Below are positions 10,423-20,978 of a stretch of 64,000 bases of DNA, in pieces. Location: contig OY751495.1 in assembly GCA_963565915.1 (NCBI GenBank), positions 2,914,001 to 2,978,000 on the forward strand, written 5' to 3'. The notes below the pieces were generated by a model. It made no database searches. It was not told where the DNA came from and saw only the letters and a list, made by a program, of their open reading frames with translations. Within the stretch, counting starts at the first letter, position 1, and each line of letters begins with the position of its first letter. The position numbers and the translations under genes are program-made. The stretch is from Entoloma clypeatum. Its lineage: Eukaryota > Basidiomycota > Agaricomycetes > Agaricales > Entolomataceae.

Positions 10423-10945
10423 ACGCTCTGCGAGGTCAATTGATGGTCAGTTCTATGAAATGATGGACAAGAAATTGCAAGCCACACCTGGTCTTGGATC
10501 TTTTGAATTCACAGGCATCGGTGATTGGAGTGTGAGATGGTGATTCCAACAAGTTTATCAAATATGCACACATGCTATTAGAATAAAAGATGATGTGGAG
10601 GCAACGTTGCTCAGACATTGGTTCTGCAAGCTCATGAGATGTCACTCTGCATGTGTCACTGGAACAAATAATTCTCAACACCAACTTTATCGACTTGTTG
10701 AACATGGCCAGAGATCATCCATTCAACTATTGGTTGTTTCTCTTCTAGCACTTCGGTGTGTTCATTTTCATAGGTTTATTCATCTCTTCAAAAAGTCTCT
10801 CGTCTTGGAGGTTGGTTGCATCATTTCTTGGGAAGACTCACTGCAAATCTTTTGAAGTTGACATTCTGCCATCAAAGCAGTTGTTGTCTTGCAGTTTTTT
10901 TTGCAGTTCTTAAAGTCCAATGAATACTTGTCAACCAACCCTGCC
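10423..10945. other. No gene recognised
   Basis: About 520 bp of low-similarity sequence with only short frames; no repeat, RNA gene or convincing exon seen. Confidence 0.4.
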
Positions 10946-12227
10946 ATGTCGTCTCCTACCAACTCGCGCCCCACATCTCCTGAACTGGATCCAAATATTG
11001 ACCCCATGCTGCAAGTTCGGCAAGCTGTGGCAGCTCAAAAGTCTGCTCATGTGCAAACAAGTTCAGAGCTCGATGAAGAGTTGCCACCAGTCATTTCCAC
11101 TGGCACAGTGCTGGACATCACACTTTGTCCAGTGAATTTTGCTCTGCGCAGCCAAGCCATCAAGCGCCAAAAGACTTTTGCGCCAGAATCTGACCGTGAT
11201 TTTGAAGAGTTTATCAATGCATGTAGTCTTTCTTCCATCATTGTGGCTTCCACTCACAACTTTTGAGAGTAGACCATTAATCCCATGGAGCATGCACTCC
11301 ACATGTATGCAACAGCGCTCGAATGTCGGGACCTCTTGAAGGCCATCCATCATGCCCAAGGCTTCTTCATGTCAGATAACCTGAAGGTTCATGGTTTGTT
11401 GACTTTCTCTTCGCCACCCTAATGACATTCTGAGAAAAGTGCATCTGAATATGCAGCAGCATTCTTTCTTTCACCATCAATCCAGTTCTATAAGAAGAAA
11501 ACAGGTGCCCCAAGTATTTTGGTAATACCTCAACAATCTATTAATTCTATTTATGTTGTAGGGAACTTACCTCTTCAATTAGGCTGTTATGCGTGAGTTG
11601 AACGTTACCTCTGTACTGCCTGCAAGTGATTCCGGATGTTGTGAGACCGTCCTGCATTATATAACAAAGGCCATGACAGACACTTGTCATCATGTGAAGG
11701 ATAAGGTGTGTGTGTTATCTTCCACTGAGTCTATGGTCCTGACATTTGCCATGCAGATCACTTGCACACTGAAAGCGAAATCAGGCGATGAATGTCGCAA
11801 CATTGCTGCACTGACACGTGCATGCATTGGCAATGCAAAAGCACTGCCAACCCTCGCGCTCTACATTTGCATCACCTTTCTCGTACGTTTTTCTCACTTA
11901 TCACAATTGACAACATAGCTGAGGGTTCTGATGCAGCGTTGGGTGATGGTCCAATACCCTGATGCAATGGGGAAAAAATATTGGGATAAGGTCGACACCA
12001 AATTAGCCGATTATCGAAAAGAGTTTTCAACTTCATCTGAGTTGCAAATGTGCGTGTTGAGGCCTCATTTATTCCCCTTCTCCTCGTTGACCTTTTCATC
12101 TTTTAACAGGTCGTTTGAGGTAATTTACGCAGCCAACCTCGAGCAGTACGGCAAGCCCAATACCATCAATAACCCCCATATGGCTGTAAAGGACGTTGAC
12201 CAGTGGTTGAAAACCTTGAATAGCTGA
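10946..12227 (+). pseudogene. Decayed multi-exon orphan gene of an Agaricomycete family
   Basis: Exon-like blocks read MSSPTNSRPTSPELDPN (10946 on), EHALHMYATALECRDLLKAI (near 11290), AAAFFLSPSIQFYKKKTGAP (near 11455), VLTFAMQITCTLKAKSGDE (11730-11880) and WVMVQYPDAMGKKYWDKVDT (11938 on), ending TLNS-stop at 12227. Plausible introns: 11521-11560 (gtaata...gtag) and 11884-11935 (gtacgt...gatgcag). The order and motifs recall a multicopy basidiomycete protein family of unknown function (from memory). A stop at 11264-11266 and unclear joins suggest decay, but a real gene with unresolved splicing is not excluded. Confidence 0.45.
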
Positions 12228-13322
12228 GCTGCATGTGACCCAGCCGCCGATGCATTGACCAGGATTGCTGTGTGGTTATTAGTTTGCCAGCCAAAATATA
12301 ATACTTTGTTTTGCTTCTGTCTTTGCCTGATGCAACATTAGTCTCAGAGTGTCTCTAACCAAGTATTGGACTGGGCACATCCACCATGTTCATAAGATTC
12401 ATGATTCACACCATTGCAACAATGTTTCTGCCCTTGTCCAATATCATATCAATCTCGGAGTGTCTCTCAATAAGTATTGGACTGGGCACACCCACCAGGT
12501 TTATAAGATTCATGACCCATATCACTGTAACGATGCCGACATGTCTTTCCGAGGTTATTTTGGTGTGCTCTTGAGACTCATTCATGGCATCGTTTGGTGG
12601 TCTGCGTGCAAACCTCTCTGGAACGCTTCTCGTATGCATCGCACAAAGCTGTTTCATTCGCATCATCAAATGACACACTCTCAAATAAGCATTAATTGAT
12701 TTGGGAAATGGTGCAGATCTGAGAGGTTGGGGAACGTCGAAACAACGCGGTGGCAACACCATCAAATAAACTTTCCCTTGACGTCGTTGTGACATCCCCC
12801 AGCATTGGTGGTGTAGGTTTGTGGGAAGATCAGGTGGTCGTAATAGTACAGTATTAGAACTATTGGAGCTCTTCAGCTCGTGACGAGGGCAATAGCACCA
12901 AATAGATCAATAAATTTTTGTGAAAATGCTGATGCAGCCTGCGGATCGTACCCGAGGGTCACCCGTGGCATTCACTACTAGTAATGTTCCTTTATTCAGC
13001 ATAGCATATTGTCCCTATATTCTAACCTTTTTTATACTGTCACTCATACGGCCTCATAGCTCGAACGTCTTATCCTATAATCAACACGCGCGGCGAAACC
13101 GGCAACGCTTTGTATGGCCTATTTTTAACCAACCTCCCCACCGCATACTTATGACCCGCATAAGTACTTATGCCGAGTCCTCAAAGTCAACGTGTCACTG
13201 TTTAAATTAACGGGTTGATCCGAGCTTATACAAGTCAGAATGCCCTGCAACTCAAAACCGCTCTCGTCTTAGTAATATCACCCATTCCCCCCCATATCCA
13301 TTTCTATTATCCAGTAGATTAC
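12228..13322. other. Intergenic, no gene recognised
   Basis: Apart from the diverged tandem duplication at 12341-12540, nothing coding is evident. Confidence 0.4.
12341..12540. repeat. Two-copy diverged tandem repeat, period about 114 bp
   Basis: The stretch around gtattggactgggcacatccacca (12362 on) recurs about 114 bp later with scattered substitutions, including the flanking gagtgtctct and ataagattcatga parts. Two copies only. Confidence 0.65.
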
Positions 13323-14381
13323 ATGTCAAATTGCTCGACCTGCAATGACTTCTTCCGGACAGAGGAGGCTCTGCATGCTCACTGTCGTGACAAGGCTGAC
13401 CATCCATACTGCACTCCATGCGAGCGCCTATTCGTAACGTTCGATGCACTTGACGATGTATGTTTCTGTTTAAGCGCAGCATGGTATATCTTACTCAATC
13501 CCATTCGATCAGCACTTGCGAACAGCTGCGGTTCATCGAGATGACAACGAAAGCAATGAAAGGGTGGAGGAGGATGGATATTGCGATTCGTGCAAACGCA
13601 AATTTGCCAACCAAGAGGCCCTTATCATGCACTTCACGAACAGTTCCTCCCACAACTGGTGTTTTATCTGCTCCAAGGACTTCTCGAGCTCACAGGCCCT
13701 CACCCAGGTATGCTTGCCTCGTTTTGTCAACACTCCTCAGGACGAGTGTGTAATTAACGCGTGGTTTTTCAGCACTCTTCATCTGGTGCCCACGGCGCCC
13801 ACACATTTAGATGTCCCTTCTGCCCAAGAACTTTCAATGATCCCTCGGCCTTCGCGCACCACAGTAAATCTGGCTGCGACAAGGTCAAGCGCCCTCAAGG
13901 CCCTAGCACTGCCACACAGCGCCCTCAAGCGACCAACACCGCACAACGCTCTCAAGCGACCAACTTGAATGGGGCACAACGCTCACAAGCAACCAATACT
14001 GCCACAAAGCACCCTCAAGCGACAAATGGGGGACAACGCTCTCACGGGTCCAATACCGCCACAAAGCACCCTCAAGCGATCAATTCCGCACAACGCTCTC
14101 AAGCGACCAACACTGCAAAGCGCCCCCAAGCAACGAGTGCTGCTCAAGTGACCAGCACTGCTGTCGCCCACACGACGACTACCACTATCACCACCACCAC
14201 CACTACCACCACGAAAGAGAACAAGTCCACCTCCGCCTCCGTCGCCTCCAACCCCACGACGAAAACAAACAAGTCCGCCCCTACCTCCAACCCTACCAAC
14301 ACGAAAACGAACAGGCCCACCCCCAGCTCTAATTCTAATACTCGGGGTGCGGGAGGAGGTTCGCGGTCGTCTCGGACTTAG
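13323..14381 (+). CDS. C2H2-like zinc-finger protein with repetitive tail (312 aa, 3 exons)
   Basis: Exons 13323-13457, 13513-13707 and 13773-14381 join in frame with GT-AG introns of 55 and 65 nt. Five finger-like units follow each other: CSTCNDFF...H, CTPCERLF...HLRTAAVH, CDSCKRKF...HFTNSSSH, CFICSKDF...HSSSGAH and CPFCPRTF...HHSKSGC. All have Cys-x2-Cys, but the His pairs have irregular spacing. Both introns fall at finger boundaries. The last exon encodes a degenerate repeat around QRSQATN/KHPQATN (residues about 145-220), a Thr run, and a Lys/Ser/Pro/Asn tail. This fits a nuclear or RNA-binding protein; no specific function can be assigned. All frames are intact. Confidence 0.75.
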
Positions 14382-14961
14382 ACCAACATACCAGAGGCAA
14401 GGCGTGCGGTGGCGAAATTACTGGAGGTGAATGATCATTTTGATCATCACGGTCGAAGAAGCACGGGATATATCTTCCTTTCTGTTGAGAATGCGAGCTT
14501 GTATTTTCCCGAACTATGTCATGGACTTTTGTGTTGTGTACATGTACTATATGTGTACTTTTGTGCCTCAAAATGACGAGCATTGAATGATCCATCGCAC
14601 AAGATGAATACAGTGATGAAGGCCGCCGATGCACCAGTGGAACTTCGTTCACTGAAGATGCAGCGGGTAATCCGTCCGGCTACGCTTGGCACAAACCTTC
14701 GGATTTCCCCTAGACACCACCATGGCCATTGCTCCACCTCTGGGATTGCCCATGCAATCGATACAAGGTGAAGACTGTCCCCGCCTCGCTCCTCTTCTCC
14801 AAATTTCTACCTCACTTCGGTCGACTGAGCAAACCGAAACCGAACCGTCGACGCTTCGAACGGCGTTCAAAGTGTTTGAACCGCGATGGTGGCCATTGCA
14901 TGGCCATCTTGTCTGAAAAAGCCGTCTCAATAGATTTCAGGGTACAGTAACAACCTTCAAG
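14382..14961. other. Intergenic, no gene recognised
   Basis: 3' flank of the zinc-finger gene and 5' flank of the tRNA gene; short frames only. Confidence 0.4.
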
Positions 14962-15054
14962 TCCCTGTTAGTATATCGGTTTAGTACACGCGCCTGTCAT
15001 ATACGATGGTGATTGGAAACGCGCGAGAGCGGGGTTCGACTCCCCGACAGGGAG
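14962..15054 (+). tRNA. tRNA-Asp (GTC) with a 20-nt intron
   Basis: Acceptor stem tccctgt (14962-14968) pairs with acaggga (15047-15053), followed by discriminator G. The anticodon stem is CGCGC/GCGCG with loop CTGTCA...C and anticodon GTC at 14996-14998. A 20-nt intron (about 15000-15019) lies one base 3' of the anticodon, the canonical position. The T arm has the B-box GGTTCGACTCC. All parts match a fungal nuclear tRNA-Asp. Confidence 0.88.
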
Positions 15055-15132
15055 GTGAGGGATACTTTTGCTGTAAGTAGAATGAATCTTGTTGTCTAAA
15101 AATACAGACGGCATCTATCTAGGTAAGAGACA

Positions 15133-15678
15133 TCATAATAGGGGTTTGGAGAATGCTTGTTTCAGTTGTCCATTGTAGGCGATATAAAGACAGGTGGTCA
15201 TGGACCAGAAGGCGCAGGCGAGGACTGCGACGAGGACGAGGATGCAGACAAGGAAGTGGAGCACGTTGGCGCAGAGGATGAGAAAGATGTACATCGCGGT
15301 GAATGACGATGCGAGCAAAATGACGGTGGATATGAAAGTGGCGCATAGGAGGGCGATGACGGTATAGGTGTTCATAGAAAAGACCACGGGATGGACAGAA
15401 ATATCGGCAGCAAAGCGCCTGATGAGGATGACTGACTTGTCAGTGATGGTGATGATGCGACGAGCTGTACGGGAGAGGATGTCGTAGATGTTTGAAAGGT
15501 CTGTGAGGATGCTAGTGCACTCATCGCTGATGAGGCTGATGCCCGCCCGGACTTGGTTGGACCTTTGCGTGAAGCAGACATAGATTGATGGAAACTGCTT
15601 CAGCGGGGGTGGCAGCCAAAACAGCATTTTCTTCCGACGGTGGTGTCTCGAGGAAGATGTAGGAACCCCCTCAGGCAC
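15133..15678 (-). CDS. Small multi-pass membrane protein, unknown function (181 aa)
   Basis: One open frame on the minus strand. The first half is polar and basic (starting MPEGVPTSSSRHHRRKK; a second possible start is MLFWLPPPLKQF). The second half holds hydrophobic runs such as TVIALLCATFISTVILLASS, MYIFLILCANVLHFL and ILVLVAVLACAFW, i.e. three to four predicted membrane spans in residues about 100-168. It is divergent from the PP2C gene, with roughly 130 bp between the two likely starts, so they may share a promoter region. No family recognised. The hydrophobic C-terminal half in an otherwise GC-rich area supports a real gene. Confidence 0.5.
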   Translation of the reverse strand: MPEGVPTSSSRHHRRKKMLFWLPPPLKQFPSIYVCFTQRSNQVRAGISLISDECTSILTDLSNIYDILSRTARRIITITDKSVILIRRFAADISVHPVVFSMNTYTVIALLCATFISTVILLASSFTAMYIFLILCANVLHFLVCILVLVAVLACAFWSMTTCLYIAYNGQLKQAFSKPLL

Positions 15679-15810
15679 GTGAATAGTAATTTCATTGGGG
15701 TATCGGGATCAATTTATCAGGTGCCTCCTTGCGGGGCAGACCGGCGGTGCGGGGTATTTTTTTCAGACAGCCACGACCAGCACCACGACGACAAAGGACC
15801 CTTCCTCGCC

Positions 15811-17808
15811 ATGAAGGGTGGCAATGGCATCCCCACAGGCATCATCCACAAGCGGCTCTATACCGTCCTGCCTCGCACGGCTGTCCTGCGGCGACGGTCA
15901 AACTCTGCTTCGCTATACACCAGCAGCAACAACGTGCTCCCGCTGTCCTTCTTCGACTCGCCGCCGCCGTCCTCCCGCCTCCATCCGCACCCCGCACCAA
16001 AGCCAAAGCAGCAGTCGACGACGAACCCTAACCCGATCGCCCTCCTCTCGGATCATCCAGACAGCACCTCCCCTTCGCTGCACCCACAGCTCTCCCCAGG
16101 CCTCTCGCACCCCTCACGCCCCATCTCCCCGTCCAATCCCTCTGCGACCACCTCGACCTCCTCCAACCCACCCCGCATCCACCCGAAGAGGCCCCGGAAT
16201 CGCTACCAGCTCGACGTCGGCGCCTATGGCATCCCCAAGCGAAACCAACACCACCGCCCCTCCAGCGATGCACACCTCGCAGTCCAGATCGGCGAGGATG
16301 CCTACTTTGTCCGCGACAACGCCATGGGCGTAGCGGACGGCGTCGGCGGCTGGGCCCGTTCCTGCCCTTCTTCTGGTTCCTCATCCCCATCCCACCGTCC
16401 GCATACCCCAGTCCCCAGTCCCAGCGCCCTCTTTGCACGGCGGCTCATGCACTACACCTCCGCCCAGCTTGACGTATCCGATCCCTTTCCCAACGAGGAC
16501 ACCGATGACGCTGCCCAATCTCTCGACTCCCACCTCGAGGACCTCGCAGACGGCATCGATGTCCTCCAGATTCTAGAGCAAGCCTACTCCCAGACGGTAA
16601 AAGCCCATGTGGAGCCCTCCTCCTTTGCCCCGTTGCATGTTGGGTCCTCAACTGCGCTCGTGGCTGTCCTCGACCACGATCACAGTGTTGATATCGGTGT
16701 TGCCACCAGTGACTCCGAAGACACTCCCATTAGCGCTATCAACGATCGTCACCAAGACGAAACTATTTCTGGTGGAGGCCCAGTGCTCAAAATTGCACAC
16801 GTAGGCGACTGCATGGGCATGCTCGTCCGTGGCGACGCGATCGTCTGGCGAAGCGATGAGATGTGGTGGGCCTTCAACACTCCCGTCCAGCTCGCCCCTC
16901 CACCACCACCCCCTTCTCCTTCCCGTACACCATCGCCTCCCCCACCACAATCAACCCTCGCCTCCCTTTTCCACTCCCTCTCCCGCTCCACACCGCGATA
17001 CGATCCCCAACCAACTCAAATCCCACCCCAACCAGCCCAAATGATACCGACCCCGCGCAACTCGGCCCAGATCCTGACGCTGCCGGTGCAGGCGGACGAC
17101 ATTCTCATCCTCGCGAGCGACGGGCTGAGCGACAATCTCTGGGACGAGGACGTGCTCGACGAGGTGGCAAGGTTCAGGAAGATGTGGGCCGATGCTGCTC
17201 CCCTGGGTATGGTCAACGAATCTCGACCGAGGGCCTCCCTGTCCCGCCCGGTATCACCCTTCGTGAATGATGCGCATATACCCACGCCTGTATCTCCTTC
17301 TGCACAGATATATGCGCATGCTTCGGCGTCCTTCTCCACCTCTGCTTCTGCCTCAGCGTCTGCAGCACCAGGACAAGTGGGGGCCATTGCATCGACGCTG
17401 CACAGGCACACTCTCGCGGCCATGCTCTCCGAAGCACTCTGTTCGCGCGCGCGCCGCGTGTCTGAGCTGCGCCGGCCAGAGGACGAGGGGGTGAGTCGTG
17501 GTCGGAGACGGCATCCTGAGTCTGGTGTGGATTGTGGAAGGAAGGAAAGGGAGGATGCTGAGACTGTGGAGGAGGATGAGACGCCGTTCGCGAGACGGGC
17601 GAGGGAAGCTGGGAGGGTGTTTTTTGGTGGGAAGCGGGATGGTAGGTCATATATGCTCTTATTTACTGGTGATAATGTGTTGATTGACAATTTGATAGAT
17701 ATATCGGTGCTGGTAGCTGTGATCGCCCCCGCGCCTGGGCATACACCCACACCTACACCTCTTCACACTCCGGAAGAATCTGATCATGAAGTTGTCTCTC
17801 ACGCATAG
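15811..17808 (+). CDS. PTC7-like PP2C (SpoIIE-type) protein phosphatase, mitochondrial (646 aa)
   Basis: Mg/Mn-dependent Ser/Thr phosphatase of the PP2C/SpoIIE fold. Exons 15811-17641 and 17699-17808; the 57-nt intron restores the junction GKRD-DISVLVAVI, the metal-binding Asp pair at the C-terminal end of PTC7 proteins. Other motifs: GVADGVGGWA at residues about 173-182, AHVGDCMGML near 330, and ILASDGLSDNLWDEDV near 433. I chose the ATG at 15811 because it opens a basic, acid-free N-terminus (MKGGNGIPTGIIHKRLYTVL) fit for mitochondrial import; the frame stays open to 15640. Pro/Ser/Thr-rich linkers (residues 70-135, 360-410, 470-540) make it much longer than yeast Ptc7. Yeast Ptc7 dephosphorylates coenzyme Q biosynthesis proteins; the same role here is inference. 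Confidence 0.85.
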   Translation: MKGGNGIPTGIIHKRLYTVLPRTAVLRRRSNSASLYTSSNNVLPLSFFDSPPPSSRLHPHPAPKPKQQSTTNPNPIALLSDHPDSTSPSLHPQLSPGLSHPSRPISPSNPSATTSTSSNPPRIHPKRPRNRYQLDVGAYGIPKRNQHHRPSSDAHLAVQIGEDAYFVRDNAMGVADGVGGWARSCPSSGSSSPSHRPHTPVPSPSALFARRLMHYTSAQLDVSDPFPNEDTDDAAQSLDSHLEDLADGIDVLQILEQAYSQTVKAHVEPSSFAPLHVGSSTALVAVLDHDHSVDIGVATSDSEDTPISAINDRHQDETISGGGPVLKIAHVGDCMGMLVRGDAIVWRSDEMWWAFNTPVQLAPPPPPPSPSRTPSPPPPQSTLASLFHSLSRSTPRYDPQPTQIPPQPAQMIPTPRNSAQILTLPVQADDILILASDGLSDNLWDEDVLDEVARFRKMWADAAPLGMVNESRPRASLSRPVSPFVNDAHIPTPVSPSAQIYAHASASFSTSASASASAAPGQVGAIASTLHRHTLAAMLSEALCSRARRVSELRRPEDEGVSRGRRRHPESGVDCGRKEREDAETVEEDETPFARRAREAGRVFFGGKRDGRSYMLLFTGDNVLIDNLIDISVLVAVIAPAPGHTPTPTPLHTPEESDHEVVSHA

Positions 17809-18612
17809 GCGTTGATGATTGCGGAAGATCGAAAGCAACGTTCCTTGCGAGTTTCTTGTTCTTTGTACCATTCCCTTTTCTTTTGAATATGTATTTATTG
17901 CATCCCATGCATCGCCCTTCATCTCACCAACCTACATACATTTTCATTATGGATCGCTTTCCATCTTCAATATCAATCACCACTCTTCATGGATGTCTAT
18001 ATTTTATATCGCTGATCACGGTCTCTTTTCTTTTTTGCTTTTTGACTCAAGGAATGTGTACTTCTACAGGTAGAGTGGGTTGTATCAGAGGGATGGACGG
18101 GAAGGAAGGAATTTATTCTGAAGGAATGTATTCAATTATGTTACGAGAGAAAATCAAAACCGCCAAAATTAGGGGGATATCGTATTAGCCTGTTCATAAT
18201 GCGCCATACTAAATCCGTACTCAGGAAGCGGATTGATTTTCAGTGCCAACAGCAATATTGAGTCGACGCTACAGTTGAAAAACCCTACTGACCCTCGTGC
18301 TGCTATTTTTTGTATCACTGCTTGTCTGTCGTTCTACTCCGAACCCTAGTAGACCATGACGAATAAAAAATCGAGAAGCACTGCCCCCTGAATCAATCCA
18401 AAGGCCTGCAGAAACGCTGTAAAGGCCATCTTGGTTGCAAGTCCGGACCAGCTTGCAGATGCCCGGACTGTACTAAAAGAGCCTCGCTTCACCGGTGACG
18501 TGCGCCTGTCGGAATGATTTCTAAACGGGCTTCGCGAGCACGGGAAGCGGAGAATATTATGATTTGAAGCCGGCGGTACGTTGCAAGTGTCAACAGTCGA
18601 GGCAAAAAGTGA
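17809..18612. other. Intergenic region between convergent genes
   Basis: Holds the 3' ends of the PP2C gene and the F-box gene. AT-rich in its first half; no further gene seen. Confidence 0.5.
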
Positions 18613-20324
18613 CTAGTATGCATATCCACATTGATGAGCCATGATCTTGAACGCCTCGAACTGGATGCGAAAGCATTGTGAATCCATGTGACCTCGTCCT
18701 TTGAAGCTCCAAACATGGGGCAATGCCAGTTCGACTAAACGGCGCATGAAATGATCCTCCGTCCATGTCTTCACGAGGGACGCGTCTCTCTCCGAGACAA
18801 GATAAAGACTGAGGTCAGAGAGATGCCAGTCGGAGTGGGAGTGGTATCCAGACGTGTGGGCTGTGGAGTCACGGCACAACAGGTCATAATCTGTTATCTG
18901 TGAGTTGAAAAAGGGGGGGACAGGGAAGGTGAGTATGCAGTCATCAACTTGAACACAACATACCTTGTTCTCGATCACTAAAGATAGAGAGGAGAGCCCC
19001 GCCAACTTGTTTGCTAGTAGATCAATGAGCGTCGGGGACAACTCCTGGACCTCCAGTGTCAACTTCCTCAATCTATAAAAATGATGTTCGAGGGCGCCGA
19101 CCACCGTTCCGACGTCGTGGATTGAAAGATAATGGGATACAAGGGCAAGTTCTGTTAGAGTGCCATTGGAAATCTGACGTAGCAGAGAGACGGTTATTTT
19201 GTTGTCCCGCGCCGGCATCGTCAGCGAAACGAGCTGTGCGAGCCAATCAGGCTTCGATATGCTGCTTCTGCTTATCCTCGCCCATGTTTGCGCAGCACCA
19301 GGGGAAGAAAATTGGGTTCCCCCATTAGCGAGGCGGTGAGGCCGCACCTGGACGTGTAGGAGAGATGTGCTGTGTGTATTGAGAAAGCGAGTCATGATAA
19401 GTGGGTCTGATAGGTGAGACTTGTCAAAAGGAAGCTCAAGAGCCAAGAAACGGAGACGATGGAGCCTTCCCAATGTTTGGAAGAATGGCGTGTGATCCCC
19501 CTTCGCGAATGACGAGATCGTCAAGCTGCCGAGGGAATGAGAGAAGCGGTTGATGAAAGGAGCGACGCAGTCGACGAGCAACCTTTGATTTTGCAGTTGA
19601 AAGGCGTCGTCGACGCTCGCGCGGTTTTGAGCCCCCGGTGCAGCGTCAAAATCGAACTGGAACTCGATCGTTTGCAGGCGATCGGTATTCAAACTGGAGA
19701 GAAGATGCTCGAAATTTGTGATTCGAGCATGCAGTACCAATTTCGACAGGCTGGAGCTGAAGGCTCTCCCGACGGACCTGACAAAATTTTGGGTGTCTGG
19801 GGTCCAGGGTAAATCCCTCCACTCAAAGATGTATTCCGTCAAATTCAGCATCGAACTGATGGCCTTGACCATGGAGTCGATAATCAGGCTCAAGTCGTAG
19901 CAGACCTTCCATTTTGGCCGAGTGGAACCGCCAAACAAAGCAATGTTGACCCTTTCTTTGCAAGGTATTGACCGGCGCGTCGAAAAGAGTCGTCGCCGCT
20001 CGACGAGGTACTGGACGAACCATGCTCTGATGTGGAGCCGTCGAACGCGTCCTCCAATTCCTGGATCCCTGCCACCGTGATCATGCAAATTTGGAATGTA
20101 GTTTTGTCAGTCGCACTCTGTCGATGTCAAAATCTCAATACATACTGTAGCCGTTTCATGAGCTTGATGGTCGCATCGTCGAGTGTAGCCCATTCGATTG
20201 TCTTGTATCGCTCGCTCAGCACGATGTTGTAGAAGGAGCGATTGATTGAGATCATGCGAAGCATTTGTTCGTGAGGTAAATGATGTGCGACGAGTTCCCA
20301 GACATCCTGGGGTAGGTCCATCAT
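18613..20324 (-). CDS. F-box protein with leucine-rich C-terminal region (522 aa, 3 exons)
   Basis: Exons (minus) 20324-20146, 20068-18964 and 18897-18613 join in frame over GT-AG introns of 77 and 66 nt. Residues 1-50 form an F-box: MMDLPQDVWELVAHHLPHEQ then SINRSFYNIVLSERYKTIEW. This fits the Skp1-binding domain of SCF ubiquitin ligases. The rest is leucine-rich with short beta/alpha-like units (SLGSLTISSF, LRFLALELPF, LTELALVSHYLS, LRKLTLEVQEL, LSSLSLVIENK), as expected for an irregular LRR substrate-binding part. The frame is intact. F-box proteins with divergent LRRs are greatly expanded in Agaricomycetes; the substrate is unknown. Confidence 0.8.
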
Positions 20325-20463
20325 ACAAGGCAGCGCAAAGGTCTCTGAGTAGTTGTCAGAGGAGATGTGTCCCGCTCGGTTGAAGGAGTCTTGCCGATGC
20401 AGCGCCCATGAGCAGGATCCGAGTCACGTGGCATCATTCTACGAGTTGTGGTGCTCTGAGGAT

Positions 20464-20534
20464 CACCTTGCGATAGCATGGTCCTTCACAACGACTCGCC
20501 TATATAAGGAAATTCAAGAACTGTGGTCTTAGAA
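20464..20534. repeat. About 70-bp promoter-like repeat, copy 1
   Basis: Contains CCTATATAAGG, a TATA-like near-palindrome. It is almost identical, with one small indel, to the reverse complement of about 48832-48902; weaker similarity extends about 30 bp beyond. It lies upstream of the F-box gene (minus) and between it and the Plavaka relic. Confidence 0.7.
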
Positions 20535-20978
20535 TCTAATATGTACAAACATTGTTGAAGACTTGGTGTTGGATTACAGTGCAACTTAAATTGGTGTTGC
20601 TGATGATCTATATGCTACCCTGGCTGTGAGCTATGGTCCTTTGCTTCACCGCGTCTCAGCTTCCATTAAAAACCAGGCTTTTGTTGTTCTATCTAGTTTG
20701 GCATGTCTTTCGTCTTCCGTTTCGAGATCTTCTGATGGTGGGGTAACCATGATTTTTTCGTCGAAACTGCACAGTAGACGGATGGAGTCTCGCCCTCCAT
20801 CAGCAAACCCACAAAATCGTGGCCGGAAATGGATTGTGTGGCTGTGTGTGGAAGGAATGGCAGCGCATGGCAGTATAGAGCCACATGCACCAGATCTATC
20901 ATCTCTCGCCATAACAACCTGCTGGTATGTGGTCAAAGGCATTGTCCCATCACGACGAATTAATGCATTAAAGAAATT
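20535..20978. other. No gene recognised
   Basis: Frames of up to about 126 codons exist on both strands (20626-21006 plus, 20942-20646 minus), but neither has recognisable motifs; they overlap, so at most one can be real. Confidence 0.35.

Noticed and set aside
15640..15810. ATG at 15640 as the start of the PP2C protein
   Set aside because: The extra 57 residues overlap the divergent membrane-protein ORF and lack the basic presequence that begins at 15811.
15913..17750. Arg-, Gly- or Pro-rich frames opposite or alongside the PP2C gene
   Set aside because: They arise from the GC-rich Pro/Ser linkers of the real gene read in other frames.
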